Positions 1-8,942 are shown, numbered from the stretch's first letter. The stretch: DNA of 64,000 nucleotides from Thermohalobaculum sp039513195 (GCA_039513195.1 JBCCRM010000012.1:1-64000); one strand, 5' to 3'. Translations and numbers: made by a program. The notes: generated by a model not told the origin, from the sequence alone.

Positions 1-108
1 CCCCGGTTCCGGAGTGCGTTCATCACGGAGAGCCAGAACTTCGCTCCCGTTGTCGGGGGATTTGATCCACTGGATCAAATCCTGATCCCTCCAACTCTCG
101 GCGATCCA
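1..108. other. Unassigned DNA replacing the 3' part of an IS256 transposase
   Basis: Reading on the minus strand, the transposase similarity stops near position 108 and this stretch does not continue it. It holds a perfect 23-bp palindrome at 59-81 (11-bp arms around one base). The reading frame of the transposase stays open to the window edge, but its residues do not resemble an IS256 protein. The simplest reading is that a second element or a rearrangement has replaced the transposase C-terminus. Its identity cannot be told from what is visible. Confidence 0.4.
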
Positions 109-728
109 GAGACCAAGAACTTCCCGCTGGCCATCCCCGGTTATGCCGAGCGCCAGATAGACTGCCTTGTTCTTCACGATCCGGCTGTCCTTGTCCCGGA
201 TCTTCACCCTGAGTGCATCGAAGATCACGACCGGGTAAACGGCATCGAGCGCCCGCGCCCGCCATTCCTTCACGTCGTCGAGCACGGCGTCGGTGACCCG
301 ACCGATCAGATCGGGCGAGACCTCGAGCCCGTAGAGTTCTTCGAGATGGCCGCGGATGTCGCGCACGCTCATGCCGCGGGCGTGGAGGGCGATGATCTTG
401 TCATCGAGCCCGTCGATCCGGGTCTGCCCCTTGGCAATTAGGCGGGGCTCGAAGCTGCCCTCCCGGCCGCGCGGGACCTCAAGGTCGAAGGTGCCGTCCT
501 CGCCCTTCAAGGTCTTGCGGCTGATCCCTTTTCGACGGTTCGTCTGCACGATCGGTGGCTCTTGCCCGTGCTCGTAGCCCAGATGCTCGGTCAGTTCGGC
601 ACCGAGCAGCCGCTGCATCAGCGCCTTCTTGAGGTCCTTTATCAGCCCGCCTCGCCCAGCAGGTCCTCCGGCCGCTCACAATTCTTCAGTAGATCGTCCA
701 GAACACTCTCATCGATCTTCTTCGTCAT
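109..728 (-). pseudogene. IS256-family (mutator-type) transposase, broken and truncated
   Basis: Minus-strand translation starts at an ATG at 726-728 (MTKKIDESVLDDLL) and follows the IS256 pattern: an N-terminal LGYEHG block, the NRRKGISRKTL segment, then EVPRGREGSFEP, DDKIIALHARGMSVRDI and VSPDLIGRVTDAVLDDVKEW, ending in VVIFDALRVKIRDK, which carries the first Asp of the DDE catalytic triad. Around 645-650, after the GEAG residues, one base is missing and the frame runs into a stop; the remaining similarity is in another frame. The similarity ends after GLWIAE near 108, so the second Asp and the Glu are absent. It is therefore a dead copy carrying both a frameshift and a truncation. The family call is confident; the exact insertion sequence is not known. 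Confidence 0.85.
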
Positions 729-792
729 GGTCCACGCTGTCCTTTCCTCTCAGCATGGACCGGTACCCCGCACACAAAAGTTCGGACTCTCT

Positions 793-837
793 CCTAGCGC
801 ATTTTCCAGTCCGATTGCATTGGTTCCTGCACTCTAG
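793..837. repeat. Half copy of the ~105-bp dispersed palindromic repeat
   Basis: This 45-bp stretch begins ctagcgcattttcc and ends ctctag. It matches one arm of the longer repeats at 29870-29974, 34331-34436 and 36361-36467, sharing the block with 'ccgattgcat.ggtt' flanked by ctag ends. It lies just beyond the 5' end of the broken IS256 transposase, so it may have been split or fused during that insertion. Confidence 0.6.
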
Positions 838-1479
838 ACGACACGAGGACGGCCAGGGCTTGGTAGCTTGCTTCCAGCGGCCCCATCATCGGCGTCTCAG
901 CTATCCCACGGGCTCCTGTACGCAGTCACGGCTCTCTAGGCGGCCCCCACCTCTTCGGAACCGGCACTCGGGCAAACGACACCGTGCACCGGAACAACGT
1001 CCCATCAGCGCACCAGCCGACAGACGCCCGAGCACCGCAACGCGCTGGCAACGGCGATCCCAGAAGCGAAGGACCGGGTTCGACGCAAACGCAACCTCTT
1101 CCGGCATCGGGCGCCGCCTCGCCGGGCTACGCCAGGGGGGCGGCTGCCATCTCCGCGGAGCCACCGTCGCCGATGCCGTCCCGGAGCGGCCGGCGAGACC
1201 GGCGCAAGGGCGCGGCACGCGGGACCGCAGCCACGCTAAGCAGGCAACGCCTGCGGGCATGGCGAGGACCCACCCCTTGCGCCGGACATGCCGGTCGCTC
1301 AGGCATCTAGGGCGGGGGTGGCCGGCGAGATGGCACGCCATCTCCGTGGTGAACCCAGAGCATTCCTTTCTCCAGCCTCGCGACGCGCGGCCCGAGGCTT
1401 GGGGGCCTCCTTGACGGTCCGACCGAGCGCCGGGTTCGGGTGGGTGGGCGGGGCCTCGGGCCGCGCGGCGCAAGCGCCG
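838..1479. other. Gene-free stretch
   Basis: About 640 bp with open frames on both strands that are rich in Arg, Pro and Ala, lack recognisable domains and show no ribosome binding site; I take them as chance frames of high-GC DNA. The right end (1397-1470) holds a G-rich block that recurs at 34682-34755. A short inverted repeat (gagatggc/gccatctc) is visible near 1327-1345. No RNA gene or promoter could be supported. Confidence 0.5.
1397..1470. repeat. G-rich dispersed repeat, copy 1
   Basis: The segment starting gctt, with 'gggcctccttgacgg' and later 'gggtgggcgggg' followed by a G/C-rich tail, is repeated in diverged form at 34682-34755. In both places it lies outside genes. The G-rich core resembles that of the palindromes at 18705-18752 and 27150-27231. 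Function unknown. Confidence 0.5.
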
Positions 1480-1884
1480 CTATTCCGGGCGCTTGTAGAG
1501 ATCGTAGCCGATGATCCGCGCCGGCACTGTGCCGGTGTTCTCCCACCAATGCTTCAGGCCCTTATCCTCCAACGAGATCCCGCCGGGGCCGAGCACCACC
1601 GGCCCTTCCTCGTCCGAACGGTGCTCGGTCATCTCGCCTTCGATCACAACCGCGATGGCGGGCCTGCCTTCGTGGCTGTGCACCGGGATCACTCCCCCGG
1701 GCTCCACCTCGAAGAACCGCACCCGCAGGGAGTGACCGGGCACCGAAGGCGTCTCCGCATCCAGCGCGAACTCGCCGCCTGGCAACAGCTTCATCCCCTT
1801 CGGAGCCGTCGGCCCCTCCAGCACATGGGCGGAACCCGGTCCGGCCAACCCGATCAGCGCAAGGCAGAGAAGGAAAGGCTTCAT
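1480..1884 (-). CDS. Small secreted cupin-domain protein
   Basis: This 134-residue protein has a clear Sec signal peptide (charged MK, hydrophobic FLLCLALIGLAG, small residues GSA before the likely cut at about residue 20), so it should act in the periplasm. The mature part is a single cupin barrel: PVHSHEGRP supplies the His pair of motif 1 and a later His lies in GLKHWWENTG. Cupins of this type usually bind one metal ion; no substrate can be inferred. The ATG at 1884 was chosen because it starts the signal peptide and overlaps the stop of the patatin gene by four bases, so the two are probably co-translated. A longer frame runs upstream, but it would bury the signal peptide. Confidence 0.75.
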   Translation of the reverse strand: MKPFLLCLALIGLAGPGSAHVLEGPTAPKGMKLLPGGEFALDAETPSVPGHSLRVRFFEVEPGGVIPVHSHEGRPAIAVVIEGEMTEHRSDEEGPVVLGPGGISLEDKGLKHWWENTGTVPARIIGYDLYKRPE

Positions 1885-2972
1885 CGCGACACCTTTTGTT
1901 TCGAAGTCGGTTTCGGTTTCTCGAAGTCGTGGGGCAGGATGCCGACGCCGGAGAACATCTCCCGCACATCGACGGAGGAGCGGTTGCCGATATCGTCGAA
2001 ATGCCCCCCTAACCATTTCGCCGCGGCGTCCCGCCCGATCTCGAACAGGTGCCGCAGGAACGACCATTCCGTGTTCAGCTTCGACGAGGCGCCGAGCGGC
2101 CGCATCCGCTTTCTCGACTGGATGATATGGACATGCATCCGGCGGTATTCATGCTCCTCGATCTTACCGCTCTCCAGCAGGCGCTTCACGAAATCGATTG
2201 CCCGGAGCTCATGCAGCAGCGAGGAGTTGAAGGTGATCTCGTTCATCCGGTTCGCGATATCTTGGGCGGAGCGCGGCGCCCCCTCGCGCAGCACTGGGTT
2301 GATCTGCACGATCACGATGTCCTGCGACGGCGAGTGGTGGAAGAACGGAAACAACGGCGGGTTCCCCATGAAACCGCCATCCCAATAGGGCGCGCCCCCG
2401 ATCTCCACTGCCTGGAACATGAAGGGCAGGCAGGCCGAAGCCATCACCACATCGCTGGTGATCTCGCAGCGCTCGAAAACCCGCACGCGCCCGGTCTCGA
2501 CATTGGTGGCGGACAGGAAGATGCCCATGTCCTCGCAGTCGCGTACCTTGTTGAAATCGACGAATTTCTCGACCAAGTCCCGGAGCGGATTGAGATTCAA
2601 CGGGTTGAGGTCATAGGGAGAGACCATCCGGCTCAGCACATCCATGAAGAGGTAACCGGGCGAGGTGTCGAGGCTCCAATTCCCCATCAGCATATCGATC
2701 GGCGTTCGTTTATAGGGGCTCGCCTTGCCAGCCTCGGAGATCGCGCGCCAGAACTCCTCCAGCCGCTGGCGGGCGCCGGGGGCCTGTCCCTCATACATGC
2801 CCTGGGCGGCGACGACGGCATTCATCGCCCCGGCGGAGGTGCCGGAGATCGCCTCGATCCAAATCCGGTCATCCTCGAACAGCTTGTCGAGCACGCCCCA
2901 GGTGAAGGCGCCATGGGCGCCGCCGCCCTGCAGCGCGATGTTGACCGATTTCTCGTGCCGCGGTTTGCGCAT
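1881..2972 (-). CDS. Patatin-like phospholipase
   Basis: A 363-residue protein with the full patatin catalytic set: oxyanion loop GGGAHG at residues 16-21, nucleophile Ser46 in GTSAG, and catalytic Asp198 in DGG. Patatins use this Ser-Asp dyad to release fatty acids from lipids. There is no signal peptide, so it is probably cytoplasmic or membrane-associated. The C-terminal ~130 residues have no motif I recognise. An AGGGG ribosome binding site precedes the ATG. Its stop overlaps the start of the cupin gene, forming a two-gene operon on the minus strand, with the MFS gene 34 bp upstream. The family is clear; the physiological lipid substrate is not. Confidence 0.9.
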   Translation of the reverse strand: MRKPRHEKSVNIALQGGGAHGAFTWGVLDKLFEDDRIWIEAISGTSAGAMNAVVAAQGMYEGQAPGARQRLEEFWRAISEAGKASPYKRTPIDMLMGNWSLDTSPGYLFMDVLSRMVSPYDLNPLNLNPLRDLVEKFVDFNKVRDCEDMGIFLSATNVETGRVRVFERCEITSDVVMASACLPFMFQAVEIGGAPYWDGGFMGNPPLFPFFHHSPSQDIVIVQINPVLREGAPRSAQDIANRMNEITFNSSLLHELRAIDFVKRLLESGKIEEHEYRRMHVHIIQSRKRMRPLGASSKLNTEWSFLRHLFEIGRDAAAKWLGGHFDDIGNRSSVDVREMFSGVGILPHDFEKPKPTSKQKVSR

Positions 2973-3006
2973 TGCTTTGCCCCTTCGTCTCCGTGGCCCG
3001 GCCCGG

Positions 3007-4218
3007 TCAGGGGCTGTCGCCCGTCGGTTGTGCTGGGCTTGGTTCTGTCATCTGCGTGGCCAGGGCGCAACCGAGCGCCAGGGCAGCGGCAATCGCGGCC
3101 AGGGTCACAGGCCAGCCGGCGGCGGTGTAGACCTCGCCGAGGAGCGCCGCCCCAGCCAACCCGCCTAAATAATAGGCTGTCAGATAAAGCCCATTGGCCG
3201 CCGCATGGTTGCGCGTGGCGGTCCGGCCCACATAGCCGGTGGCGGCGGCCTGGGCAAAGAAGGTGCCGGCGCCGACCAGCGCCATACCGGCGAGAACCGC
3301 GATCAGCGAGGGCAGCAGCATCAGCCCGATTCCCAAGCCGGCCACAGCCGAGGCGGCCCAAAAGACCGGCTTTGCCCCGAAACGCCGGGTGGTCCTGCCG
3401 GCCAGCGGCGTGGTGAAAATCGCCGGCAAGAACACGAAATACACGACGCCCAGTGCGGCCGGATCGATGCCGAGCGGGCCGACCAGCTCGAAATTTACAT
3501 AGGTGAAAACGCCCACGAAGACGAAGAGCAGCACGAACCCGATGGCAAAGGCGGCACGCAAGCCCGGCTCCGCCAGATGCGCCTTCCAAGCGGCGAGCGG
3601 CGGCTCGCCCTGCGCTTTCACATCGGAGTACGAACCGACGAAGACCACCGCAAGGAGCGCGCCCAACAGGTTCAGCGCCGCCATGGTCCAGAACGCGCCG
3701 GGAATGCCGAAGAGATCGGCGCTGGAAGCGGTCAATAGCCGCCCAAACAGGTTCGATGCGACATTGCCGGTAACATACGCCGCCATGGCGCCGGCGGCTG
3801 CCGTGACATCGCATTGCTCCGAGAGATAGGTCATCGTCAAAGTGAACGCCGCCGCCATGAAAACGCCCTGCAGCACGCGGAGCCAGAAGAAGACCGTGAC
3901 ATCGTCGGTCAGGCCAAGCAGGAAGGTCGGGATCGACAGAAGCGCCAGCGAGATCCAGAGGCCCTTCTTCCGGTCGATGCGGTTCGAGAACCAGGCGACC
4001 GCGAGACCGGAGGCTGCCATGCCGATGGTCGAGGCATTGACCGCGACCCCCATGGTCCCTGCGTCGACGTCATAGGCCTCGACCAGGCCCGGCAGCAACG
4101 CCTGGGCGCCGAAGAGGTCGATCAGTGTCAGGAACGCGATGGCCGCGATAATCGTGCCGCGGCGGACCACGTCGCGCGGTCTCTCGCCGCGCAAGGCACC
4201 GGGGATCGTGAGGGCCAT
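3007..4218 (-). CDS. MFS transporter (drug-efflux-like, YnfM type)
   Basis: A 403-residue polytopic membrane protein with about 12 hydrophobic segments in two halves, typical of the major facilitator superfamily. The loop between helices 2 and 3 reads WFSNRIDRKKG, a version of the MFS signature. A hydrophilic central loop (about residues 205-215) separates the halves. Overall it looks like the arabinose/drug efflux branch that includes YnfM, but the substrate cannot be read from sequence. A strong GGAGGAG ribosome binding site stands 5 bases ahead of the ATG at 4218. It lies upstream of the patatin and cupin genes on the same strand and may be cotranscribed with them. Confidence 0.8.
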   Translation of the reverse strand: MALTIPGALRGERPRDVVRRGTIIAAIAFLTLIDLFGAQALLPGLVEAYDVDAGTMGVAVNASTIGMAASGLAVAWFSNRIDRKKGLWISLALLSIPTFLLGLTDDVTVFFWLRVLQGVFMAAAFTLTMTYLSEQCDVTAAAGAMAAYVTGNVASNLFGRLLTASSADLFGIPGAFWTMAALNLLGALLAVVFVGSYSDVKAQGEPPLAAWKAHLAEPGLRAAFAIGFVLLFVFVGVFTYVNFELVGPLGIDPAALGVVYFVFLPAIFTTPLAGRTTRRFGAKPVFWAASAVAGLGIGLMLLPSLIAVLAGMALVGAGTFFAQAAATGYVGRTATRNHAAANGLYLTAYYLGGLAGAALLGEVYTAAGWPVTLAAIAAALALGCALATQMTEPSPAQPTGDSP

Positions 4219-4641
4219 TTGATCTCCTCCGGATCGGTCGACCGGTATCGCGGGATCGGTGCAGAGCGGCTCGGCTGGCCCGTGGCTATGCTATACTGCG
4301 CCGCACCATCACCATTGCCGCCAGAGCCGTCGTGTCAACCAAAGAGACGGCCGGTCACGGAAGCGTCAACGCGGCAGCGCGACCTCCCAAGGGCACTCTC
4401 TGGACGACCCGACTGGCCCCTGTGTCCAGGGCGCCGCGTCGGCCGCCGCCCTGCCTGGCACAGTCTCGCCCGCGGCGCGCTTCGGACCGAGGCGCGTTTG
4501 GAATCGCCGCGGGCGCCTTGCGGCCGTCCCACAAGCGGGGTTATCGAAACCCGCCGCGGGCACCGCCGTCGCCACGAGCCGGACGACAGACGCGGCGCCG
4601 GGACGGCCGGGCGACAGCCCGGGCGGAACCATAAATCCGCA
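4219..4641. other. Gene-free stretch between cobQ and the MFS gene
   Basis: About 420 bp with no supported gene. It should contain the end of the cobQ transcript and the promoter of the minus-strand MFS gene. The cobQ-proximal end holds a GC-rich hairpin within a 42-bp repeat (4589-4630). I found no riboswitch boxes and no tRNA. Confidence 0.5.
4589..4630 (-). repeat. 42-bp hairpin-bearing repeat just past cobQ, copy 1
   Basis: This block is nearly identical to 36835-36877. Each contains a gccggg/cccggc-type hairpin with a 4-base loop. Each lies 11-12 bases downstream of a minus-strand gene end, cobQ here and the CYTH-CHAD gene there. That placement suggests a transcription terminator or mRNA 3'-end element, although no T-run follows. 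Confidence 0.5.
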
Positions 4642-6123
4642 TCATTCTGCTATCGCGGCCCATCCCGTCTCCGCCACGCTCAGCATGCCGTCCAAATCGA
4701 GATGCGCGGTCAGGTGGTCTGCGAGGGCATCCAGCGTCGCTTCGACGCCGGCGCCGTAGCGCATACCCGTCTCCGCCGCGCCCAAAGTCCCCAGAAACGC
4801 GGCGCGGAACCCGTCGGCAGCGAAGAGCCCGTGCAGATAGAGCCCCTCGACCAGGCCGTCGGCGCTGATCGCCCCCTCGGGCCGTGCGCCGAGTTCCAGC
4901 ACCGGGCGCACCCGATCCAGCCCCTCGGTCCGGCCAATATGGATCTCGTAGCCCGTCACATCCGCGCCGGTAGCCAGGTGCCGCCCCACCGCCTCCGTCA
5001 AGCGTTTGTCCGGTACCATAACCGTTTCCACATCCAGCAGACCGAGGCCGGGCGAGGTGCCTGGCGGACCCTCGATCCCGTCCGGATCCGCGATCGACCG
5101 GCCCAGCATCTGGTACCCGCCGCAAATACCGAGGACACGCCCGCCCCGCCGGTGATGCGCCTGCAGGTCGATATCCCACCCTTCCGCCCGCAGCATGGCG
5201 AGGTCGCCGCGGGTCGATTTGGTCCCCGGCAGGATGACCAGATCCGCATCACCGGGCAGTGCCCGACCCGGCGGCACCATCTGGAGCGTCACGCCGGGTT
5301 CCTGCGCCAGGGGATCGAAATCGTCGAAATTCGCGATCCGCGAGAGCCGCGGCACCGCGATCTTGATCGCACCGCCAGCGCGATCCTGGCGGAGATCGGC
5401 GGCATCCTCCGGCGGCAGGCGATGCGCCCCCGCGAACCAGGGAACGACGCCGAAACCGGGCCAGCCGGTCTGGCGCTCGATCGCCCGATAGCCGTCGTCG
5501 AAGAGGCTGACATCGCCGCGGAACTTATTGATCAGGAACCCCTTGATCCGCGCCGCATCGGCGGCTGGCAGCACCGCCTGGGTGCCGACGATCTGGGCGA
5601 TCACACCGCCGCGGTCGATATCTCCGGCGAGGATCACCGGTACGCCCGCCGCTTCGGCAAAACCCATATTGGCGATGTCGCCCGCCCGCAGATTGATTTC
5701 CGCCGGGCTGCCCGCGCCCTCGACCAGCACCAGATCCGCCTGGGCGGTGAGGCGCCCGAAGCTCTCCTGAACCGCCGCCATCAGGGTGGGTTTCAGCCGC
5801 TGGTAGTCCCGTGCCGTCGCGTGGGTCAGGCGGCGGCCATGGACGACGACCTGAGCACCGCGCTCGGTCTCAGGCTTTAGGAGCACCGGGTTCATATCGA
5901 CCGAAAGCGCGACGCCGGCCGCCCGCGCCTGGAGCGCCTGGGCGCGCCCGATCTCGCCGCCATCAGCAGTTACCATGGCATTGTTCGACATGTTCTGCGG
6001 CTTGAACGGCCGCACCGAGAGGCCGCGGCGGGCATAGGCACGGGCGAGGCCGGCAACCAGCATCGATTTGCCGACATTCGAGCCAGTGCCCTGCAGCATC
6101 AGCGCCCGCGCCGGCCGGCTCAC
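4642..6123 (-). CDS. cobQ: Cobyric acid synthase
   Basis: This enzyme amidates carboxylates b, d, e and g of adenosylcobyrinic acid a,c-diamide using glutamine and ATP. The 493-residue protein has the expected two parts. An N-terminal dethiobiotin-synthetase-like ATP domain carries QGTGSNVGKS at residues 11-20. A C-terminal class I glutamine amidotransferase domain has nucleophile Cys334 in GICGGYQ and catalytic His431 in LHGLF. Its length is normal for CobQ. The start overlaps the end of cobU by 4 bases (6120-6123), placing it last in the minus-strand operon cobT-cobS-cobC-cobU-cobQ. Confidence 0.96.
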   Translation of the reverse strand: MSRPARALMLQGTGSNVGKSMLVAGLARAYARRGLSVRPFKPQNMSNNAMVTADGGEIGRAQALQARAAGVALSVDMNPVLLKPETERGAQVVVHGRRLTHATARDYQRLKPTLMAAVQESFGRLTAQADLVLVEGAGSPAEINLRAGDIANMGFAEAAGVPVILAGDIDRGGVIAQIVGTQAVLPAADAARIKGFLINKFRGDVSLFDDGYRAIERQTGWPGFGVVPWFAGAHRLPPEDAADLRQDRAGGAIKIAVPRLSRIANFDDFDPLAQEPGVTLQMVPPGRALPGDADLVILPGTKSTRGDLAMLRAEGWDIDLQAHHRRGGRVLGICGGYQMLGRSIADPDGIEGPPGTSPGLGLLDVETVMVPDKRLTEAVGRHLATGADVTGYEIHIGRTEGLDRVRPVLELGARPEGAISADGLVEGLYLHGLFAADGFRAAFLGTLGAAETGMRYGAGVEATLDALADHLTAHLDLDGMLSVAETGWAAIAE

Positions 6124-6629
6124 GGCCGCCCATCCTTGAGCACCAAGGGCAGGCCTGCGGCGACGAATTCCACATGGTCGGCCGCTGCAGCGACCCGCTG
6201 GTTCAGACGCCCCTGAGCATCGCGGAACGCGCGGCCGAGCGCGTTCATCGGCGCAAGGCCCATGCCGATCTCGTTCGAGACGAGCACGGCGCGCCCCTCC
6301 ATCCCCGCCAAAGCCGCAAGCAAGCTATCGGTTTGCGCTGCAACATCCCGTTCGTGATGCATCAGATTGGAGAGCCAGAGCGTCAAGCAATCCACCAGCA
6401 GCGTCGTGCCCGGCCGGGCATCGACGACCGCCTGCGCCAGGTCGAGTGGCGCCTCGACCAAACCCCAATCCCCCGCGCGCTCTGCCTTATGGGCGGCGAT
6501 CCGGTCGGCCATCTCGTCGTCCAGCGCCTCGGCCGTCGCAACGAACACCCGGGGCGGCGCGCAAAGCGCAAGGGCCCGTGCCGATTTGCCGGAACGCGCG
6601 CCACCTAGGATCAGGGAGACATGGGCCAA
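6120..6629 (-). CDS. cobU: Bifunctional adenosylcobinamide kinase / adenosylcobinamide-phosphate guanylyltransferase
   Basis: CobU (CobP in Pseudomonas nomenclature) phosphorylates adenosylcobinamide and then transfers GMP to give AdoCbi-GDP. The 169-residue protein has a P-loop GGARSGKS at residues 9-16 and His47 in AAHKAER, matching the guanylylated His of the family, plus the LVDCLTLWLSN block. I chose the TTG at 6627-6629 as start because GGAGG stands six bases before it and the protein then begins just ahead of the P-loop; no ATG is available there. It overlaps the phosphatase gene upstream by 19 bases and cobQ downstream by 4. Confidence 0.93.
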   Translation of the reverse strand: MAHVSLILGGARSGKSARALALCAPPRVFVATAEALDDEMADRIAAHKAERAGDWGLVEAPLDLAQAVVDARPGTTLLVDCLTLWLSNLMHHERDVAAQTDSLLAALAGMEGRAVLVSNEIGMGLAPMNALGRAFRDAQGRLNQRVAAAADHVEFVAAGLPLVLKDGRP

Positions 6630-7165
6630 GCGAGCCTCCGGTCCTCGACCAGGAGCGGGCGGGCATGGGGAACCGGCTCGGCGAAGACGTCGGCGAAGCT
6701 CGCACCGGTGAGGATCATCTTGGCGGCCCGGATCGGGCCAGCATGGGTCACGACGGCCGCGGCCGGCGCCAGATCGGCCAGCGCCGCGTCGACCCGGTCG
6801 CGCAGGCGGACGAAACTCTCTCCGCCCGGCGGCGCCCGGTGTTCCGGGTCGGCGGCCCATGGATCGCTCTCTGCCCGGTCGATCTCGGCCCAAGGGCGCC
6901 CTTCCCAATCGCCGAAGTCGAGCTCCCGCAAGCGCGGATCGATCTGCAGCGGCACATCCCAAGACGCAGCAATCGCCTCGGCCAGTTGCCGGCAGCGCCC
7001 GGCGGGGCTCGCAACGACGGCCCGGCCCGGGGGCAGCGCGCGCAGGGCGGCGGCAATCTCCTCGGCCGCCGATGCCGCAAGCGGCGGATCGGTCCGGCCA
7101 TAGCAGGTGCCCGGCGGCGCAGCGACGCTCGGATGGCGGAGGAGGATCAACGCGTCTGCGATCAT
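6611..7165 (-). CDS. cobC: Alpha-ribazole phosphatase-like histidine phosphatase
   Basis: A 184-residue histidine phosphatase of the phosphoglycerate-mutase fold. The phosphoryl-accepting His is His11 in LLRHPSV, and the second active-site His lies in VVTHAGPIR near residue 140. In B12 synthesis this class (CobC of Salmonella) removes the 5'-phosphate from alpha-ribazole phosphate or cobalamin phosphate. The substrate is inferred from position: it is overlapped by cobS (4 bases) and cobU (19 bases). The Salmonella name is used here; in Pseudomonas nomenclature cobC means a different gene, the threonine-phosphate decarboxylase. Confidence 0.88.
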   Translation of the reverse strand: MIADALILLRHPSVAAPPGTCYGRTDPPLAASAAEEIAAALRALPPGRAVVASPAGRCRQLAEAIAASWDVPLQIDPRLRELDFGDWEGRPWAEIDRAESDPWAADPEHRAPPGGESFVRLRDRVDAALADLAPAAAVVTHAGPIRAAKMILTGASFADVFAEPVPHARPLLVEDRRLAWPMSP

Positions 7166-7914
7166 GCAAGAGCTCCGGCAAGGGCGATCAAGGCAGCGGT
7201 CTCGGCGACGGATCCGAGAGCGCCGAGGCCGTCACCCGTATGCCCGCCGAGACGGCGGCGCAAGAGCCACCCGAGGGTGGCGGCCGTCAGCGCGCCGAGC
7301 AGGAGGGCGGCGACACCCGCGAGGCCCAAAGCGCCAGCCAGCGCCAAGGGGACCGCTGCGGCGATGGCCAGACCGCCCGCACCCGGGCCTGAACCGAGCA
7401 TGGCGCCGAGCCCACCAGGCCGTGCGGGTGGCAGCCCAGCCGCCCCAGCGACCATCGCAAACCGGCCGAGGCTGGCGGCGAGCACCAAAGCCAAGGGTGC
7501 ATTCCCAGCCGCAATGCTGGCCAGAGCGGTCCAGCGCAGACCGAGGCTGAGGATCAGCGCGACCGCACCATAGCTGCCGAGGCGGCTGTCGCGCATGATC
7601 TCCAGCGCGCGGTCGGCATCCCAATGCCCGCCGAGCCCATCGGCAGTGTCGGCCAAACCGTCCTCGTGCAGGGCGCCGGTGAGCCAGATAATCGCGCCGA
7701 GGGCGAGGCCGGCCGCCAGGGCGGGCGGCAGAATTGGCGCAGAGGCCCAGTAGACGCCGCCGCCTACTGCACCGATCCCGGCGCCGACCGCGGGAAACCA
7801 CGCGAGCGCGCGGCGGAGTTGGCCGTCCTCCCACCCCGGATCAGGTACCGGCAGGCGGGTGAGAAATTGAACTGCCGTCAGGAAGGCTCGCCCGTCTTGC
7901 GCCAGTCGGCTCAC
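7162..7914 (-). CDS. cobS: Adenosylcobinamide-GDP ribazoletransferase (cobalamin synthase)
   Basis: This integral membrane enzyme joins AdoCbi-GDP and alpha-ribazole (phosphate), the last assembly step. The 250-residue protein has the CobS N-terminus (AVQFLTRLPVP), the acidic metal-binding block GALHEDGLADTADGLGG, and several hydrophobic helices rich in Ala, Gly and Leu. The start is the GTG at 7912-7914, which overlaps the TGA of cobT in a GTGA junction; the open frame continues upstream but runs antiphase through cobT. This CobS (CobV in Pseudomonas nomenclature) is unrelated to the cobaltochelatase CobS subunit. Confidence 0.94.
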   Translation of the reverse strand: MSRLAQDGRAFLTAVQFLTRLPVPDPGWEDGQLRRALAWFPAVGAGIGAVGGGVYWASAPILPPALAAGLALGAIIWLTGALHEDGLADTADGLGGHWDADRALEIMRDSRLGSYGAVALILSLGLRWTALASIAAGNAPLALVLAASLGRFAMVAGAAGLPPARPGGLGAMLGSGPGAGGLAIAAAVPLALAGALGLAGVAALLLGALTAATLGWLLRRRLGGHTGDGLGALGSVAETAALIALAGALA

Positions 7915-8942
7915 CGGGTGATCCCAGCGCTGTCGAAGGTCGCCATCTCCCGCAGCATCGCGGCGGCGGCCGTCAGCAATGGCAGGGCGAGGAGCGCCGC
8001 GGTCCCCTCCCCCAACGCCATATCGAGGTCGAGAAGCGGGTCTGCATTGAGCGCGTCGAGGATCGCGCGATGCCCGGGCTCCCGCGAGCGGTGCGCGAAG
8101 ATGCAGGCATGGGCCGCTTCCGGCCGCGCGCCGAGGGCCGCGAGGGCAGCGGCGCTGGCGATAAACCCGTCGACCACCACCACGGCGGAGGCTGCGGCGC
8201 CCCCGATCAGAATGCCGGCGAGCACGGCAATTTCGAGACCGCCGAAAGCTGCCAGCGCTTCGGCGGGGGAAAGTCGTCCGGGACGGCGGGCGACGGTCCG
8301 CTCCAGGATCGCGCGCTTGGCATCGATCCCGCCGGGGCCCACCCCGGCCCCGGGGCCGACGATCTCCGCCAAGGGCGCGCCGGTGAGCGCCTGGGTTAGG
8401 AGCGCAGCCGTGGCGGTGTTGCCGATCCCCATCTCGCCGAGCGCTATGACGCGGGTGCCATCGCCCGCCGCCTCCTGACCCAGGCGGGCACCGAAGGCAA
8501 GCGCCGCCTCGACCTCGGCCCGGGTCAACGCGTCTTCCAGGGCCGCGTTGCGGGTGCCGGCGCGAATGCCTGCGCGGATCAAGCCGGGTGCGCCGGCCAA
8601 GGGCGTGGCGATACCGGCATCGACCACCGTCACCTCGGCCCCGACCGTCCGCGCAAAGACATTCGCCGCAGCGCCGCCTGCCACGAAGTTCTGCACCATC
8701 GCCGCGGTGACCTCTTGCGGCCAGGCGGACACCCCCTCCGCGACCAGGCCGTGGTCGCCCGCGCAGATGAAGAGCCGGGCGGAGGTCGACGGCGCCTCGG
8801 TTCCCTGGGCGACCGCGATCTGTTCGGCCAGGCGTTCGATCCGGCCCAGGCTGCCCGGCGGTTTGGTCTTGGCGTCGATGGCCGCGCGGACACGGGCACG
8901 CAAGGCTTCGTCCGGCGCCGGGATCGAGAGGTCCGGCAGCAT
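7911..8942 (-). CDS. cobT: Nicotinate-nucleotide--dimethylbenzimidazole phosphoribosyltransferase
   Basis: CobT makes alpha-ribazole phosphate from dimethylbenzimidazole and nicotinate mononucleotide, activating the lower ligand made by BluB (gene at 22602). Typical family blocks are KTKPPGSLGRIE near the start, FICAGDHGLVAEGVS, LGEMGIGNTATAA, and a C-terminal MALGEGTAAL containing the catalytic Glu. I chose the ATG at 8942 (MLPDLSIP), giving 343 residues, the usual length; an ATG at 8981 and a TTG at 9023 are also open and no ribosome binding site decides between them. It is the first gene of the minus-strand cobT-cobS-cobC-cobU-cobQ operon. Confidence 0.93.
   Translation of the reverse strand: MLPDLSIPAPDEALRARVRAAIDAKTKPPGSLGRIERLAEQIAVAQGTEAPSTSARLFICAGDHGLVAEGVSAWPQEVTAAMVQNFVAGGAAANVFARTVGAEVTVVDAGIATPLAGAPGLIRAGIRAGTRNAALEDALTRAEVEAALAFGARLGQEAAGDGTRVIALGEMGIGNTATAALLTQALTGAPLAEIVGPGAGVGPGGIDAKRAILERTVARRPGRLSPAEALAAFGGLEIAVLAGILIGGAAASAVVVVDGFIASAAALAALGARPEAAHACIFAHRSREPGHRAILDALNADPLLDLDMALGEGTAALLALPLLTAAAAMLREMATFDSAGITR

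Noticed and set aside
3814..5880. Very long open frame on the plus strand through cobQ
   Set aside because: It lies antisense to the MFS gene start and cobQ, both clearly real; its product is rich in Arg, Gln and His with no domain, as expected of an antisense frame in high-GC DNA.
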